From positions 1-64,000 of the forward strand of contig NZ_SULJ01000005.1 in NCBI RefSeq assembly GCF_007115105.1: a stretch of DNA of 64,000 nt. The letters run 5' to 3'. Below the pieces are notes generated by a model. The model saw only the letters and a program-made list of their open reading frames with translations. It did not search any database and was not told the origin of the DNA. The stretch's first letter is position 1. Each line of letters starts with the position of its first letter. The DNA comes from Clostridium sp. HBUAS56010. GTDB lineage: Bacteria; Bacillota; Clostridia; Lachnospirales; Lachnospiraceae. Made by a program: the position numbers and the translations under genes. Of this stretch, positions 41,893-51,871 are shown piece by piece.

Positions 41893-42002
41893 TTAATTTT
41901 CTTTCAGCCGCTTCCGGGTCTTTGCCAGCCAGTAGTCCTGAACCTGCTCAATGGTTATAATGCTGCTTCTGCAACAGTCTCTTTTAAAATTAATTTGTCC
42001 AT
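41893..42002 (-). pseudogene. Short frameshifted phage ORF upstream of the holin
   Basis: An ATG at 42002 opens MDKLILKETVAEAAL and stops; the +1 frame at the same place continues as TIEQVQDYWLAKTRKRLKEN and ends at 41893. Read together they form one plausible small protein of about 36 residues. The shift could be a real frameshift mutation or a coincidence; no strong ribosome binding site is present. Confidence 0.35.
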
Positions 42003-42165
42003 AAAATTGACTTCTTTTTAAGATTATTGATTATATGTATTAAAAGGAGCCTTTCAGCTCTGTATTTTAAGTTTCATATAATTAAATTAGTTATAATGTA
42101 AATATGGATTGAAAATTAATTTGTTTATGTTAATATTAAGAAATAAATTTACATAGGAGCGTACG

Positions 42166-43278
42166 ATGGAAAATACAAATTCAAAAATTGGCTTTCAAAG
42201 ATTAACTTGCTTAGACGGCTTAAGGGGGATAGTATGTTGTTGTGTTGCTTTCTTCTGGCATTATCAACATTTTTCACCAAGTAATTTCCCATTTTCTCAT
42301 ATAGCATATTGGCCCTACCACTACGGGTGGTTGGCCGTAGAATTTTTCTTTTTACTTTCAGGATATATCTTTTTTTATAAATATTCCAAACCTATTTCTG
42401 AAGGCACAATATCCTTTAGGAACTTTTTCATTCTGCGATTTAGTCGATTATACCCTTTACACTTTGTCACACTAACTGTAGTAATGCTATTTCAATGGTA
42501 CAGAATATTTCAAGGAAAAGATTTTTTCATTTACTCCAATAATAATCTTTATCACTTTTTGTTAAATATTTTTTTCATACAGAACGGCTGGATTTATACT
42601 GATTGGTCATTTAATGCCCCGTCTTGGTCTGTATCAGTAGAATTATTAGCATATTTCCTATTTTACCAAATATTAAAAAATATTGGTAAAATAGGAAACA
42701 ATGTTTATGCTGCTTTTATCGCTTTAATTTATTTAGGACTTATACTTCAGATTTTTTCCTTTAATGTTCCTTTATTTAATTCTCAAGTAGGAAGAATTAT
42801 ATTCTGCTTTTTTACGGGTTGCTTATTATCTAAGCTTCAAGGAATGATTCTAGCCAAACAAAAACAATTACTTTTTAGTTGCATTTGCGGAGCCATACTA
42901 TTATTTCACTTTTCAGCAATATTAATATTTGGTTATGAATTTGCTATTGTCAAAATGCTTGGAAATTATTCAATAGTTTACAGTGTGCTATTTTTCCCTT
43001 GCATAATATTACTGGCTTTAAATTCAAGTGTAGTTAATAAAATACTATCATTAGCTCCATTTCGTTTTTTAGGTGATATATCGTATTCCATATATTTAAT
43101 TCATTACCCAATTCAATTAGCACTAGTTACTATATTTCCTTTTTTTAATTATTCTGAGAGAAAAATATTTTTTGTTTATATAATCCTTGTTATTATATTT
43201 TCATCAATTTCATATTACTTTTTTGAAAAGAGATTGCAGACATATATTCGTTCAAAAGCTAAATTGACCAACACGTAA
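42166..43278 (+). CDS. Membrane acyltransferase, acyltransferase_3 (OafA-like) family
   Basis: The 370-residue protein begins with the family signature LDGLRGIVCCC and continues with about ten hydrophobic segments, including FWHYQHF, YGWLAVEFFFLLSGYIFFY (the typical GVxxFFVLSG position) and RLYPLHFVT. Members transfer acyl groups to exported cell-wall or capsule polysaccharides. It is on the opposite strand to the lysis and tail genes, is much more AT-rich, and is followed by a strong bidirectional terminator. This is the layout of a lysogenic conversion gene. Surface acylation could change phage adsorption. Confidence 0.88.
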   Translation: MENTNSKIGFQRLTCLDGLRGIVCCCVAFFWHYQHFSPSNFPFSHIAYWPYHYGWLAVEFFFLLSGYIFFYKYSKPISEGTISFRNFFILRFSRLYPLHFVTLTVVMLFQWYRIFQGKDFFIYSNNNLYHFLLNIFFIQNGWIYTDWSFNAPSWSVSVELLAYFLFYQILKNIGKIGNNVYAAFIALIYLGLILQIFSFNVPLFNSQVGRIIFCFFTGCLLSKLQGMILAKQKQLLFSCICGAILLFHFSAILIFGYEFAIVKMLGNYSIVYSVLFFPCIILLALNSSVVNKILSLAPFRFLGDISYSIYLIHYPIQLALVTIFPFFNYSERKIFFVYIILVIIFSSISYYFFEKRLQTYIRSKAKLTNT

Positions 43279-43342
43279 TTATTTTCTTTCTTTAAGTTTT
43301 ATTCATCACAAACGAAATTTAATAATATTTTAGAATTCCATT

Positions 43343-43397
43343 ACAATTAAAAGCGAAAGAAATTTAAACTTGATCTTTCCGCTTTTAATTGTTTTTA
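43343..43397. terminator. Bidirectional terminator between acyltransferase and tail genes
   Basis: ACAATTAAAAGCG (43343-43355) and CGCTTTTAATTGT (43380-43392) are perfect inverted repeats; TTTT follows on the plus strand, and A-rich and T-rich tracts flank both sides. It ends convergent transcription of the acyltransferase (plus) and the tail operon (minus). Confidence 0.85.
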
Positions 43398-43417
43398 TTC
43401 GCTTCTTGAATATCCCC

Positions 43418-43561
43418 CTATACCTCACTTGCATACTCTTTCCCTGTGATCTCCCTGTACTCTTCCACCGTAATCCATTTACCTACTGCATCCCCCACCC
43501 AATTTAAGGACCATAACTCTGCTGTGTAAAAACTCTTTACCTTTTCAAAATTCTTACTCAT
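43418..43561 (-). CDS. XkdX family small tail protein
   Basis: A 47-residue protein, MSKNFEKVKSFYTAELWS, then WVGDAVGKWITVEEYREITG, matches the XkdX family (WxxxxVxxAVxxGxITxEEYxxITG). It starts after GGAGGTAGG and overlaps the stop codon of the 153-residue gene. XkdX proteins lie at the end of fibre operons of PBSX-like phages; their role is unknown. Confidence 0.85.
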   Translation of the reverse strand: MSKNFEKVKSFYTAELWSLNWVGDAVGKWITVEEYREITGKEYASEV

Positions 43562-44015
43562 GACCTACCTCCGTTTCAATTCCAGATATCATCTGTAAAT
43601 AAGCTATTTGAGCATTCAGACTGGTGATCTGTTTCTGCTGCGCATTTACCTTATCTTCCAGCCTAGGAGTCCTGTACTCAACGATAACAACCTCGCCCAC
43701 GATTTCTTTGTTTCTGGTTACGATATTCCCGTTTTCATCGGTTTCCCGTACTGATTCAATCCCAATTGGGAAAGAAGATTGTAAGGACATTTGACCAGTA
43801 TACACTAGGTTGTCTTGTTTCCATTCTTCTACACCGTTCGCATCGTATTTTGTAACGGTAGTATTTTCGGAGAGATTTTTATGTATATCCGTCACCTCAT
43901 TTGATCCGATGATGATAGCGACTTTAGAAGTATACCCGCTTAAATCATTTAGGCTGCAACTGCCGTTTGCGATATCGTAAGTTATGTTTCCTATTTTGAT
44001 GCTTTCATTTTTCAT
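43554..44015 (-). CDS. Tail-fibre-associated protein of unknown function
   Basis: The 153-residue protein has a beta-rich N-terminal half (MKNESIKIGNITYDIANGSC) and a C-terminal coiled coil ending DKVNAQQKQITSLNAQIAYL. It lies between the fibre gene and xkdX. It may be a fibre-connecting or assembly protein; the function is not established. Confidence 0.7.
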   Translation of the reverse strand: MKNESIKIGNITYDIANGSCSLNDLSGYTSKVAIIIGSNEVTDIHKNLSENTTVTKYDANGVEEWKQDNLVYTGQMSLQSSFPIGIESVRETDENGNIVTRNKEIVGEVVIVEYRTPRLEDKVNAQQKQITSLNAQIAYLQMISGIETEVGHE

Positions 44016-44028
44016 GTTGTTCCTCCGC

Positions 44029-45627
44029 TTATGAGTTAGTTAAATAAGTGCAGTTAAAATACAATCTGCTTTCATTAAAATTACTTTTCATAGCAAAAAC
44101 AATTTGCCCATTATATAACTGGCAATAATTAATATAATTATACATATGACAAGTAACTGCAACCGGACCTATAACTTCTTTTGGAAACCCATTTATTACA
44201 TAGGACACTCCTGCATTTAAAAGTATTGTGGGATCTATTTTAATTTGTATTGTTACCATGGCACTACCACTGTACATGTTTCCATGCCGAACATATCCAC
44301 CTTGAATTGTCCCCCAGGTACAAGATAATCCTGAGGAAATTACAGTTGAAATCTGCGTGCCGTTACCTTGAATAATATAACCGCCAGAGAGAGATTGCAT
44401 ATTTAATGTAGTACCCGCTGGTTGGCTTCCCTCGAGGCTTACTACACTACCGTAAGCAGCTGTTATACCTATCGTATTATTGATTGAACTAGCACTCCAA
44501 TCATTTATACATACCTGACTATTATATGTTGCCATCAATGCCCAACCATAATTCGAAGCTCCACATTTTTCTACACGTGCAGAGCAGTTATCAAATTCAA
44601 ATGCAGCATTACTAGGATTTGTTATAACTGCTTGACACCATCTAATTATCGCATTTGTGCAGTTGATTAGGTAAAAAGCTTTTCTTGTGGCTGCATTTGA
44701 ATTAATGCCATTTAAAAAAAGTCTTGACGTGACATTGCGCCCACTAATACTATTTACATTACATACAGTATTTAATTCTGCAGGGCTAGATAAACTCGCA
44801 ATAAATATTTCACCACTGCAAAATCCTACAATTTGAACATCTTCGTCATAAGTACCATCTGAAATAAATATGCTTGCTCGAAAATCACCAAGATTTTTCG
44901 GAAGCGTATCGATTGCGTGTTGAATGGTTTTGAATGGTTTCAATGAAGAACCATCACCGGTTGTATCACTTCCAGTAGTCGCAACATACACCGTCATATC
45001 TGTTTCAAGCGGTTTTATGTTTTTCATGAAAGTAATTATTTTCCCAAAAAAAGTCTTGACCTTTTCCCCTGCCGTTGGTATCGGATATTTTGAATCAATG
45101 GTTTCCAGATTGTCTATGACGGTTTCGGAAATATCCCCGCCAGTAGCGTCCACCCGTTCCAGCACGTCCTGTATCGTAGCAGTGCCGGAAGGATTTACCG
45201 TGATGTGAATTGTTTCTGCATCCTGTACCACGGACTGAATGTTATAAATATAGGCCGTAGCTGCTACTCCGCTATACTGAGGCATCTCATCCGGAGTCAC
45301 GGCGGTAACGATACAAAAAAGGACCTCCTGGGTCCCGTCCATTGCATATAGTCCAATATTCTGTATGTAGTAGGTTGAAGTTACTTCTTCATTGCTGAAA
45401 AGCATCCTGGTCTGGATCATGTCTCCGCTTAAAACTTTTGTTTCAGGGGAAGTCATAATCTGTTTAATCCCCTGCATATCGGTCAACGCCTTTAAATCTG
45501 TGCCGCCAGGGTACTTATAATCTGAGGTCTTCGCCTTGGTTATACTTAATTGGATCTCTCCCACAATCGCCCTGGCAATCAGGCTTTCGCCTGCAGCCGT
45601 TATAATTGCTTTGTTATACTGTCCCAT
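44029..45627 (-). CDS. Tail fibre with beta-helix domain
   Basis: The 532-residue protein starts MGQYNKAIITAAGESLIARA, the N-terminal baseplate-attachment domain (DUF3751/phage_fiber-like). At about residue 215 the sequence VYVATTGSDTTGDGSSLKPF, then KTIQHAID opens a right-handed beta-helix of the pectate-lyase type, often a polysaccharide-binding or depolymerase domain. The C-terminal region (about 460-532) is a separate receptor-binding tip. The C-terminal two-thirds are more AT-rich than the N-terminus, suggesting exchange of the host-range module. Confidence 0.85.
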   Translation of the reverse strand: MGQYNKAIITAAGESLIARAIVGEIQLSITKAKTSDYKYPGGTDLKALTDMQGIKQIMTSPETKVLSGDMIQTRMLFSNEEVTSTYYIQNIGLYAMDGTQEVLFCIVTAVTPDEMPQYSGVAATAYIYNIQSVVQDAETIHITVNPSGTATIQDVLERVDATGGDISETVIDNLETIDSKYPIPTAGEKVKTFFGKIITFMKNIKPLETDMTVYVATTGSDTTGDGSSLKPFKTIQHAIDTLPKNLGDFRASIFISDGTYDEDVQIVGFCSGEIFIASLSSPAELNTVCNVNSISGRNVTSRLFLNGINSNAATRKAFYLINCTNAIIRWCQAVITNPSNAAFEFDNCSARVEKCGASNYGWALMATYNSQVCINDWSASSINNTIGITAAYGSVVSLEGSQPAGTTLNMQSLSGGYIIQGNGTQISTVISSGLSCTWGTIQGGYVRHGNMYSGSAMVTIQIKIDPTILLNAGVSYVINGFPKEVIGPVAVTCHMYNYINYCQLYNGQIVFAMKSNFNESRLYFNCTYLTNS

Positions 45628-45636
45628 TCTGCCTCC

Positions 45637-46158
45637 TTATATTGTTGTTATCTTTGTGCTACTCATCGTCGTTCCAATATATAGACCACCTTTAATATAC
45701 TTTTGTGCCTCCTGGCTTGCTATGATCCTGATATGAGCAGGGATAATATCCCACAAAAGATCATATAGGAGATTTAAAGCACCGTACCGATCAGATGTAA
45801 CCTTGATGGTCAGCAAGCAGGTCTTACTATTAACTGAAAGAATGTAGCCATCTGATCCATAAAGTTCGGATAAACGATTTTTGAGGAATCCAATTGTAAA
45901 CGGAACTACAGTATTGTATCTTTGCAGGATCCGGCTTTTTCTGTAGTCCAGCGTTTCGCCCTGGTAAGAGATTCCGAAACGCTTTTCATAAAGCGATATC
46001 GTGTTTTCATCTGCAGTCTGAATGAAACAGTTATTCCTAACGGATCGAATGCTGTTTTCCACTGCCTCCAGTTCCACTTCTTCCGTCTCCAGAAGTTGAT
46101 TAAATTCAAGGATATCTTTAAACCACTCAGGAAGCATCATTTTTAAGTCAACCGCCAT
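45637..46158 (-). CDS. DUF2313/YmfQ-like baseplate protein
   Basis: The 173-residue protein matches the YmfQ family (MMLPEWFKDILEFNQLLETE, ENTISLYEKRFGISYQGE, YGSDGYILSV). It is expected at the baseplate edge, linking the J-like protein and the tail fibre, as in Mu gp48. It overlaps the baseplate J gene by 11 bases. Confidence 0.9.
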   Translation of the reverse strand: MAVDLKMMLPEWFKDILEFNQLLETEEVELEAVENSIRSVRNNCFIQTADENTISLYEKRFGISYQGETLDYRKSRILQRYNTVVPFTIGFLKNRLSELYGSDGYILSVNSKTCLLTIKVTSDRYGALNLLYDLLWDIIPAHIRIIASQEAQKYIKGGLYIGTTMSSTKITTI

Positions 46159-47296
46159 TTATAATCACCGTCCCCATAATTGGTACTTGCTGCACGGCAG
46201 AAGTCTCTACGCATACCACATCCGATGCAGATCCGTTAAGGGTTACATCTGTAACGTTGACGATCTCCGGAATCGTAAGAATCGCATAAATAATCCTGGA
46301 TACATATACGGTTACTGAGTATTCAATTTTTTGGCTTTTGAGCATTGCTCCCCAGGACTGGCGAACGGATTCCAGATACTCTTCTATCTTTTCTTCGATC
46401 TGGCTTTTATAAGCCGTTTCCCCGTTTTGTATTCCGGAGATAAATTGAACAGTAAGCGAAATATCAAGTTGCAACTCTTCACCGGTCCCTATTGTGACCG
46501 CAGCTCCGATCGGGGCCAGACCGTACCCATTGGGTGAAGGTTCTGCCTCATCGTCTTCCGGGGGGCAGATCGTATTTTGTACCTCTTCAATTAGTGTGCT
46601 TCCTGCAGGCTTATAATTCCCATCAAGGATACTGCATAGCACAGTCCCCCCACCCTGCCAAGCAGGATAAATCTGTACGGCTCCCACACCATTGATGGCA
46701 AGAATCGCATTCCGGTAAGATGCAATATTACCACCGAAGGTGGGAACATCAAACGTAGCAAAGTACCGTTCTCGCAGGGAAGCGTCCGTTTCTTCTTCCG
46801 TTCCTCCGGAAAGGAGCTCCGTAAGCTGCGCAGATATAAGCCCGGTCACATAGTCAACGGCAACCAACTGCCCGGAATAATTATTTCCAATCTCTCCCAC
46901 AGTTTCGCATTCCATTTTATATTCATACCCGGCTTCCGTCTGCTCCTTGAATTCAATTACTTTATAGGTCAGATATCCACTACCGGTAAGCGCCGAAAAC
47001 CGGGAACCAATAGGAACCTGGATATTAAAGATACCTTTTTTTACTGCCTTGGTCGCTGTTTTTCTTTCCAGACCACGCTCGGCCACTAACATATCAAGCC
47101 AAGCTCCTCCGGCTGTTTCAGCATAAGCATTCTTTTGTACAGAATCCAGGTCCAGATACAAACCTTCCAGGTACCAGCTTTCAGGACCAAGCGCAGTCTG
47201 GACCATGGCCCCCTCTCTTTTATCTATTGTATCTGGTACCCGGTTTAACTGAGCCGCCAGTATATTTGCATATGTCTTATTACTAAAATCAATCAA
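46148..47296 (-). CDS. Baseplate J-like protein
   Basis: The 382-residue protein shows the gpJ/XkdT features: DFSNKTYANILAAQLNRVPD, a duplicated beta-barrel middle with LDMLVAERGLERKTATKA, and C-terminal VSRIIYAILTIPEIVNVTDV. It forms the baseplate wedge. It overlaps the DUF2634 gene by four bases and the YmfQ-like gene by 11. Confidence 0.93.
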   Translation of the reverse strand: MIDFSNKTYANILAAQLNRVPDTIDKREGAMVQTALGPESWYLEGLYLDLDSVQKNAYAETAGGAWLDMLVAERGLERKTATKAVKKGIFNIQVPIGSRFSALTGSGYLTYKVIEFKEQTEAGYEYKMECETVGEIGNNYSGQLVAVDYVTGLISAQLTELLSGGTEEETDASLRERYFATFDVPTFGGNIASYRNAILAINGVGAVQIYPAWQGGGTVLCSILDGNYKPAGSTLIEEVQNTICPPEDDEAEPSPNGYGLAPIGAAVTIGTGEELQLDISLTVQFISGIQNGETAYKSQIEEKIEEYLESVRQSWGAMLKSQKIEYSVTVYVSRIIYAILTIPEIVNVTDVTLNGSASDVVCVETSAVQQVPIMGTVIINGG

Positions 47297-47697
47297 ATTT
47301 CCACCTCCCCCGGCACAGTGCCGTATACGGTCTTAATTTCAAAAGTACATTTCAGCATCCCCAGCATAGTGGTATCAAATACAAAGTTGCCTACCGATAG
47401 GAACCGCTTATCAACAGAAAAAGCCTCTTGAATACGCCTTTTCAACATACTTGCCACGTATTCCGGAGGCTTTCCAATTAATTTTTTTAATTCTCTGCCA
47501 AAATTGGAAGTATAAATTTGATTCTGATATCTCTCAGTATCCAGTATGATTTCCACAGCCTGTTTCATTGCCTCCAGACCGCCACCCACTTTTTTAATAG
47601 TGCCGGTGCTTTTATCCACCAGATAGGTTTCCGTAGGATACTCCTTACTCTCATTTTCATAAATAGCCGCTCCTGCTGAATCTGGCAATGTTGCCAT
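47293..47697 (-). CDS. DUF2634 (XkdS-like) baseplate wedge protein
   Basis: The 134-residue protein has the gpW/gp25-like fold signature (AMKQAVEIILDTERYQNQIY, TSNFGRELKKLIGKPPEY). Family members attach the tail tube to the baseplate wedge. It lies between DUF2577 and baseplate J. Confidence 0.92.
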   Translation of the reverse strand: MATLPDSAGAAIYENESKEYPTETYLVDKSTGTIKKVGGGLEAMKQAVEIILDTERYQNQIYTSNFGRELKKLIGKPPEYVASMLKRRIQEAFSVDKRFLSVGNFVFDTTMLGMLKCTFEIKTVYGTVPGEVEI

Positions 47698-47705
47698 CGT
47701 ATCAC

Positions 47706-47999
47706 CTACACTTTCGATATTGCGATATAATTCTGACCAGCGTTGGATTTCAACACCAGCACTTTATCCCCCGGCTTTATGCCTGGATTAATAATAACCA
47801 ATTCCCCTTGTACTGTTACGGCACGGTACCGTAAAGCATCTGTTAAAGCTGCCACAGGCTCCGTTACCACCAACTGAGTAGCTTGTATCCTTAAAGTGAG
47901 AGGAGAAACCGACTCTACGGTTGCATAACCAGTATCCAGTAGGTCCATGGCTTTTACGGTATCGTTAATAATAGACTTAAGTCTTTCAATCAGTTCCAT
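47706..47999 (-). CDS. DUF2577 (XkdR-like) baseplate protein
   Basis: This 97-residue protein (MELIERLKSIINDTVKAMD, then SVSPLTLRIQATQLVV and LVIINPGIKPGDKVLVLK) matches the DUF2577 family, an OB-fold component of the tail spike hub. It is nine bases after the XkdQ-like gene. Confidence 0.9.
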   Translation of the reverse strand: MELIERLKSIINDTVKAMDLLDTGYATVESVSPLTLRIQATQLVVTEPVAALTDALRYRAVTVQGELVIINPGIKPGDKVLVLKSNAGQNYIAISKV

Positions 48000-48008
48000 T
48001 TCTCCTCC

Positions 48009-48986
48009 TTAACTATTTATGATTTTTGCCTCCACGCTCATTGTGTGATCCCCATCTGAGAAGGTATGTTTTACCTGATCCAGAAGCAAATAGTATCCGT
48101 TTGAGAGTTCTGGAACATCCTTGATTTTAAACATTGCCATAGCACCAGCCTTAAGTCCTGGCACGCCTCCAACACCATTAACCGATATGGTTTTAAGCAC
48201 CCGGTCATAGTAAGCCATCATGATGTTTCCTTGTTGGTTTATTTGTGCTTCATTTAGGTTTTCGTCTACCTTTTCATACTTCTGCAGGAGGCCCCACTTT
48301 TTTATAGTAGAAGTATCATTGAATATATAAGTATCCCCCTGGCCCGTTTCCTTGTTTGGCCGAACAAGTTTCACTTGATTATAGGTGTCCGAGTCTATAT
48401 CCGACTTGTAAGAATAATCCGTTATAATGCTGCCGTTTCCAATGAGAATATCGGACATCATATTTTTAGATTCTCGCAGGCTCAGTTTTCCAAAATCATC
48501 ATAGAATACAAAGGTTTTTCCGGTATTATACTGGGTCACTTGCAGACCGTATTCTATAATGTCCAAGCATTCCGTGTTTTCCTTTGTAAGAGTCGGTATA
48601 ATATAACCGGTATCTTCCAGGTTTCCTGTCTGTAGCTGCATATCGGTGGCAATCTGTTGAATTATCTCACCCAGCCGCTTCCCTACAAAACTATAGCTCG
48701 CCTTTGCCTTTAAATATCGGAGCTGATCGTAAGCAGTTACTGAAACAGCACCCCACCGATCCTGCTCAATAACAAAAACAAATCCCAGAAAGATTTCTTT
48801 TCCTTCAACATAGAATTGAACCTTGGCGCCTTCTGTAAGATTGATGGGCTTTTCTTGCAAATAGGTAAATGTCAGCTTTCCTGCGCTGCCGTTCCTGTTT
48901 GTAGTGTAAGTGACTTTTTGGGTAACTGGAGCATAATCATACATCGTATTAGCTTCAGCGTTGAATATCAAAAGTTTATAACTCAT
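48009..48986 (-). CDS. XkdQ-like hub protein (gpD/late control family)
   Basis: The 325-residue protein begins MSYKLLIFNAEANTMYD and has the XkdQ core: FVFVIEQDRWGAVSVTAYDQ, LRYLKAKASYSF, a beta-rich middle and a C-terminal OLLDQVKHTFSDGDH-like end. It forms the central hub of the baseplate, gpD-like. It overlaps the previous gene by four bases. Confidence 0.9.
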   Translation of the reverse strand: MSYKLLIFNAEANTMYDYAPVTQKVTYTTNRNGSAGKLTFTYLQEKPINLTEGAKVQFYVEGKEIFLGFVFVIEQDRWGAVSVTAYDQLRYLKAKASYSFVGKRLGEIIQQIATDMQLQTGNLEDTGYIIPTLTKENTECLDIIEYGLQVTQYNTGKTFVFYDDFGKLSLRESKNMMSDILIGNGSIITDYSYKSDIDSDTYNQVKLVRPNKETGQGDTYIFNDTSTIKKWGLLQKYEKVDENLNEAQINQQGNIMMAYYDRVLKTISVNGVGGVPGLKAGAMAMFKIKDVPELSNGYYLLLDQVKHTFSDGDHTMSVEAKIINS

Positions 48987-49708
48987 CCCGTCACCTGCAG
49001 CTGATCTGCCTTAATCCAGCCGCGACTCCCACCTATTAAAATCGGATAGGCTCTGGAAGCGTCAGGAATAATCCTTGAAACCGTTGTTGTTAAGTTGTTT
49101 GCTGTGCCGGTGGGCTTATCTCCATAGCTGCTGCTGAAATACGTACCGTTTGCAATTACTGTGGCGCCCACACGCAATTCAGGGGCTGCTGACAGCGGCC
49201 TTGGTTGTTCGTCAACCTGAACGTTCCCGGTTGTCGACGCATCTGGCTGTGGAAGTATTACCTTGATCGGAGCATAGTTCCGGTATTCTTTGAATTTAAT
49301 CTTATAATACACGTCGCCAGCTTCTCCGCCCTTTTCGGTTGTTTCAAAACTGTCTATCAGCGCACTGATATTTGTATCATACATGCGGCTGCCCCTGGCA
49401 TCGTACCGACTTATCACAAGATCACATACTTCCTTGTTGTCCCTTGCGCCCAAGATTGCCTCAACATAATCCCCCGGTTCCGACCAGTCATGCCCATTAA
49501 TGAGAGGGTCGTCGCTATCACCAGGGAAATAAGATTCCCAGGACACCTCCATTAAAGACGGCAGCCTGGGAACCACAATTTCTCCTATATCCAAGATATC
49601 GTATGTCTTATGGTCAGAAGGAAAAGAGACAGTATATTCTTTGGGATTGACCGGGAACCTTAAAGTATCTCCGCCTAAATCTACGAAAAATTTATATTTA
49701 TTTTTCAT
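48983..49708 (-). CDS. XkdP-like baseplate protein
   Basis: The 241-residue protein starts FFVDLGGDTLRFPVNPKEY after a short lead, the usual start of XkdP-like proteins that bind the tail tube end. Unlike Bacillus XkdP it lacks an obvious LysM; its C-terminal segment (RVGATVIANGTYFSSSYGD, then GSRGWIKADQLQV) looks SH3-like. It is located just after the tape measure, the standard order. Confidence 0.88.
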   Translation of the reverse strand: MKNKYKFFVDLGGDTLRFPVNPKEYTVSFPSDHKTYDILDIGEIVVPRLPSLMEVSWESYFPGDSDDPLINGHDWSEPGDYVEAILGARDNKEVCDLVISRYDARGSRMYDTNISALIDSFETTEKGGEAGDVYYKIKFKEYRNYAPIKVILPQPDASTTGNVQVDEQPRPLSAAPELRVGATVIANGTYFSSSYGDKPTGTANNLTTTVSRIIPDASRAYPILIGGSRGWIKADQLQVTG

Positions 49709-49716
49709 GCTTCCTC

Positions 49717-51861
49717 CTATCCCGTAACAACATTACTGCTTGAAGCCTGCTGTGTACCCAACATATCACTTAAAGCATTGAGTAAGAAATCAGCGTCGGA
49801 GCCACTACTACCATAATTGTTCTGGTTTACGGTTGCATTGGTCTGTGGCACCGTAAGGTTTACCAAAGCCACATACTGCCGTTCTGACAAATCTCTAAGG
49901 AGCTTAATATTTTCATCTGCAATATTTACATCGTCTTCTATCTTGCCTACCTTACCCACTTTATCGACGTTACCTATATCACCCGCTCCCGCACCAAAAG
50001 AGCCACCAAGTCCTCCCAGTTTACCAGTCAAGTCATCAAGACTAAAATTCATGTTGTCCATTTTCTTGCCCAGGCCGGCTCCCAGTTCGCCACCTTTATC
50101 AGCTGTGGCACCGGTATCTAATTTGGTCATACGTTCAATTGTTACGGCCTGTTCACCAAAGGCATCATCTACCCAGCTGCTTAATTGGCTCCTAAATCCG
50201 GACACGGCACCCGCCATATTAGTTTTCAATACGGCGTCGATTGCGTCGGCCACGGTTTCTACTTCTCCCAATATTGTATCAAACAGCCCATGCAAGAGGT
50301 GCGCAATGGCAGAAGCCGGATCATCAAATACATTAGCGAAGAACTCTGCGAAAACAGCAATTAGATTCCACAGATCTGCTACGGAATTATAACCCACGGC
50401 ATAAATAAATCCAAACACCGTACCTACAACTTGCCCCATTTGCTCAAACGATACGCCCGCCTGTGTAAGACCCAAAATTAACGCCCCCACTAAAACAGCA
50501 ATTAAGACAAACGGCCATGCGGCACTTATCCAACCGGCTGCGGTTTGAAGTCCCGAAGCCAGACCCACGGCCCCCGCAACAGCCAAGGCGACTCCTATTC
50601 CTATCAAAAAGGGATATATATAATCCCAATTCTCGATCACAAAACTGGCCCCAGAAGCCAGCAGATCAATAGCAAAGGAGGCAACGTCTGCCAATATCTC
50701 TATGGCCCCGATAATCCCTTCAATTGCTTTTTGCCCAGTGTCACTGCTTAAAAACTCATTCATTTTGTCCAAAACATCATCCAAAGCATGGACCCCGGCA
50801 TTTTTCATCATGTTCCAGGCATCAGCCCAAGTCATTGGTATACTTTCAAACTGCTCGTTAATCTTATCCGTGGCACTAAGCATTGCATTTTTTACGATGT
50901 CCGCAGTAATCAACCCATCCGCAGCCAATCCCCTGATCTCACCTATGGGCTTTCCAAGATAATCTGCGATGGTCTGTATTACGTTGGGCGCTGCCTCGAA
51001 TACTGCATTTAGTTCTTCACCACGCAAGACTCCGGATCCTAATGCCTGGGTAAGCTGCAGGGAAGCGGAAGCGATTTCCTGTTGACTGGCACCAGCGATT
51101 TTAAACTGCTTATTAAGGTTTTCAGCGAAAGCCAGCACTTCATCACTTCCGGAAAAGGCGTCACCGGCTCTTTGTCCCAGCTTTGCAACAACATCCGCCG
51201 TATCAAGGTAACTGGTTCTACTTCTCTGGGCCGATAGATAAATCTTTTCCTGGAGCTGCTCTGTCTGTTGAAGGCTGTTGTTTATAGCCTCGTTTCCCTC
51301 TGCTCCCTGCGTAGGTGCTCCCGAACTAACGTCTTTTGCCTGGAACCCTTTATTCATTAAATTTAATCGGGCAGTTGTTTGAGTCATTTCATCAGATAAC
51401 CCAAACAGCTCCTTTCCGATCGTAAAACCGGCAGCAACGGCGACAAGACTTTTTACAGTCGATAACAATTTATTTGCAGATACATCCGCCTGTTTAATTT
51501 TATTATTATGTCTGTCCTGCTGGTTGGTTACCTTCGTGGAGGAGGCTAATATTTTTTTCAGAGTCTCATTAATTTCATTCATTCCCTGAACAGCTACATA
51601 TCGGGAATTGTCGCCCATTTCCCTGATTGTTGCATTAAGATGGTCCATTTGCGCGGCAGACTGAGCACCAGCCTGCCGCATGTTTGAAATAATTGCGCCT
51701 GCAGCTCCTCCGATAGACCGACGCATAGTCATTTCCGTTTTTGTAACGGATTGATCAATTCGTTGCATCTGGCCGACGGCAGAATTCCCAAGATCGAGGA
51801 ACTTGGAAAAAGACGCACTAAACTGATCATTAAGTATAAATTCTTCTCTTATTTCTCCCAC
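49717..51861 (-). CDS. Tape-measure protein
   Basis: The 714-residue protein starts at a GTG with AAAGGAGG upstream. It has an N-terminal coiled-coil region, a tape_meas_nterm domain around [22 protein letters not shown] (quoted in part, [30 protein letters not shown]) and a central hydrophobic part with four to five membrane-like segments (about 400-500). Length is short, implying a short tail of about 100 nm if about 1.5 angstrom per residue applies. In contrast to prophage A the gene is intact. Confidence 0.92.
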   Translation of the reverse strand: MGEIREEFILNDQFSASFSKFLDLGNSAVGQMQRIDQSVTKTEMTMRRSIGGAAGAIISNMRQAGAQSAAQMDHLNATIREMGDNSRYVAVQGMNEINETLKKILASSTKVTNQQDRHNNKIKQADVSANKLLSTVKSLVAVAAGFTIGKELFGLSDEMTQTTARLNLMNKGFQAKDVSSGAPTQGAEGNEAINNSLQQTEQLQEKIYLSAQRSRTSYLDTADVVAKLGQRAGDAFSGSDEVLAFAENLNKQFKIAGASQQEIASASLQLTQALGSGVLRGEELNAVFEAAPNVIQTIADYLGKPIGEIRGLAADGLITADIVKNAMLSATDKINEQFESIPMTWADAWNMMKNAGVHALDDVLDKMNEFLSSDTGQKAIEGIIGAIEILADVASFAIDLLASGASFVIENWDYIYPFLIGIGVALAVAGAVGLASGLQTAAGWISAAWPFVLIAVLVGALILGLTQAGVSFEQMGQVVGTVFGFIYAVGYNSVADLWNLIAVFAEFFANVFDDPASAIAHLLHGLFDTILGEVETVADAIDAVLKTNMAGAVSGFRSQLSSWVDDAFGEQAVTIERMTKLDTGATADKGGELGAGLGKKMDNMNFSLDDLTGKLGGLGGSFGAGAGDIGNVDKVGKVGKIEDDVNIADENIKLLRDLSERQYVALVNLTVPQTNATVNQNNYGSSGSDADFLLNALSDMLGTQQASSSNVVTG

Positions 51862-51871
51862 AGTTCCTCCT

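Noticed and set aside
44029-45627. Diversity-generating retroelement acting on the tail fibre
   Set aside because: No reverse transcriptase or template repeat is present nearby; the AT-rich C-terminal module is better explained by ordinary recombination.
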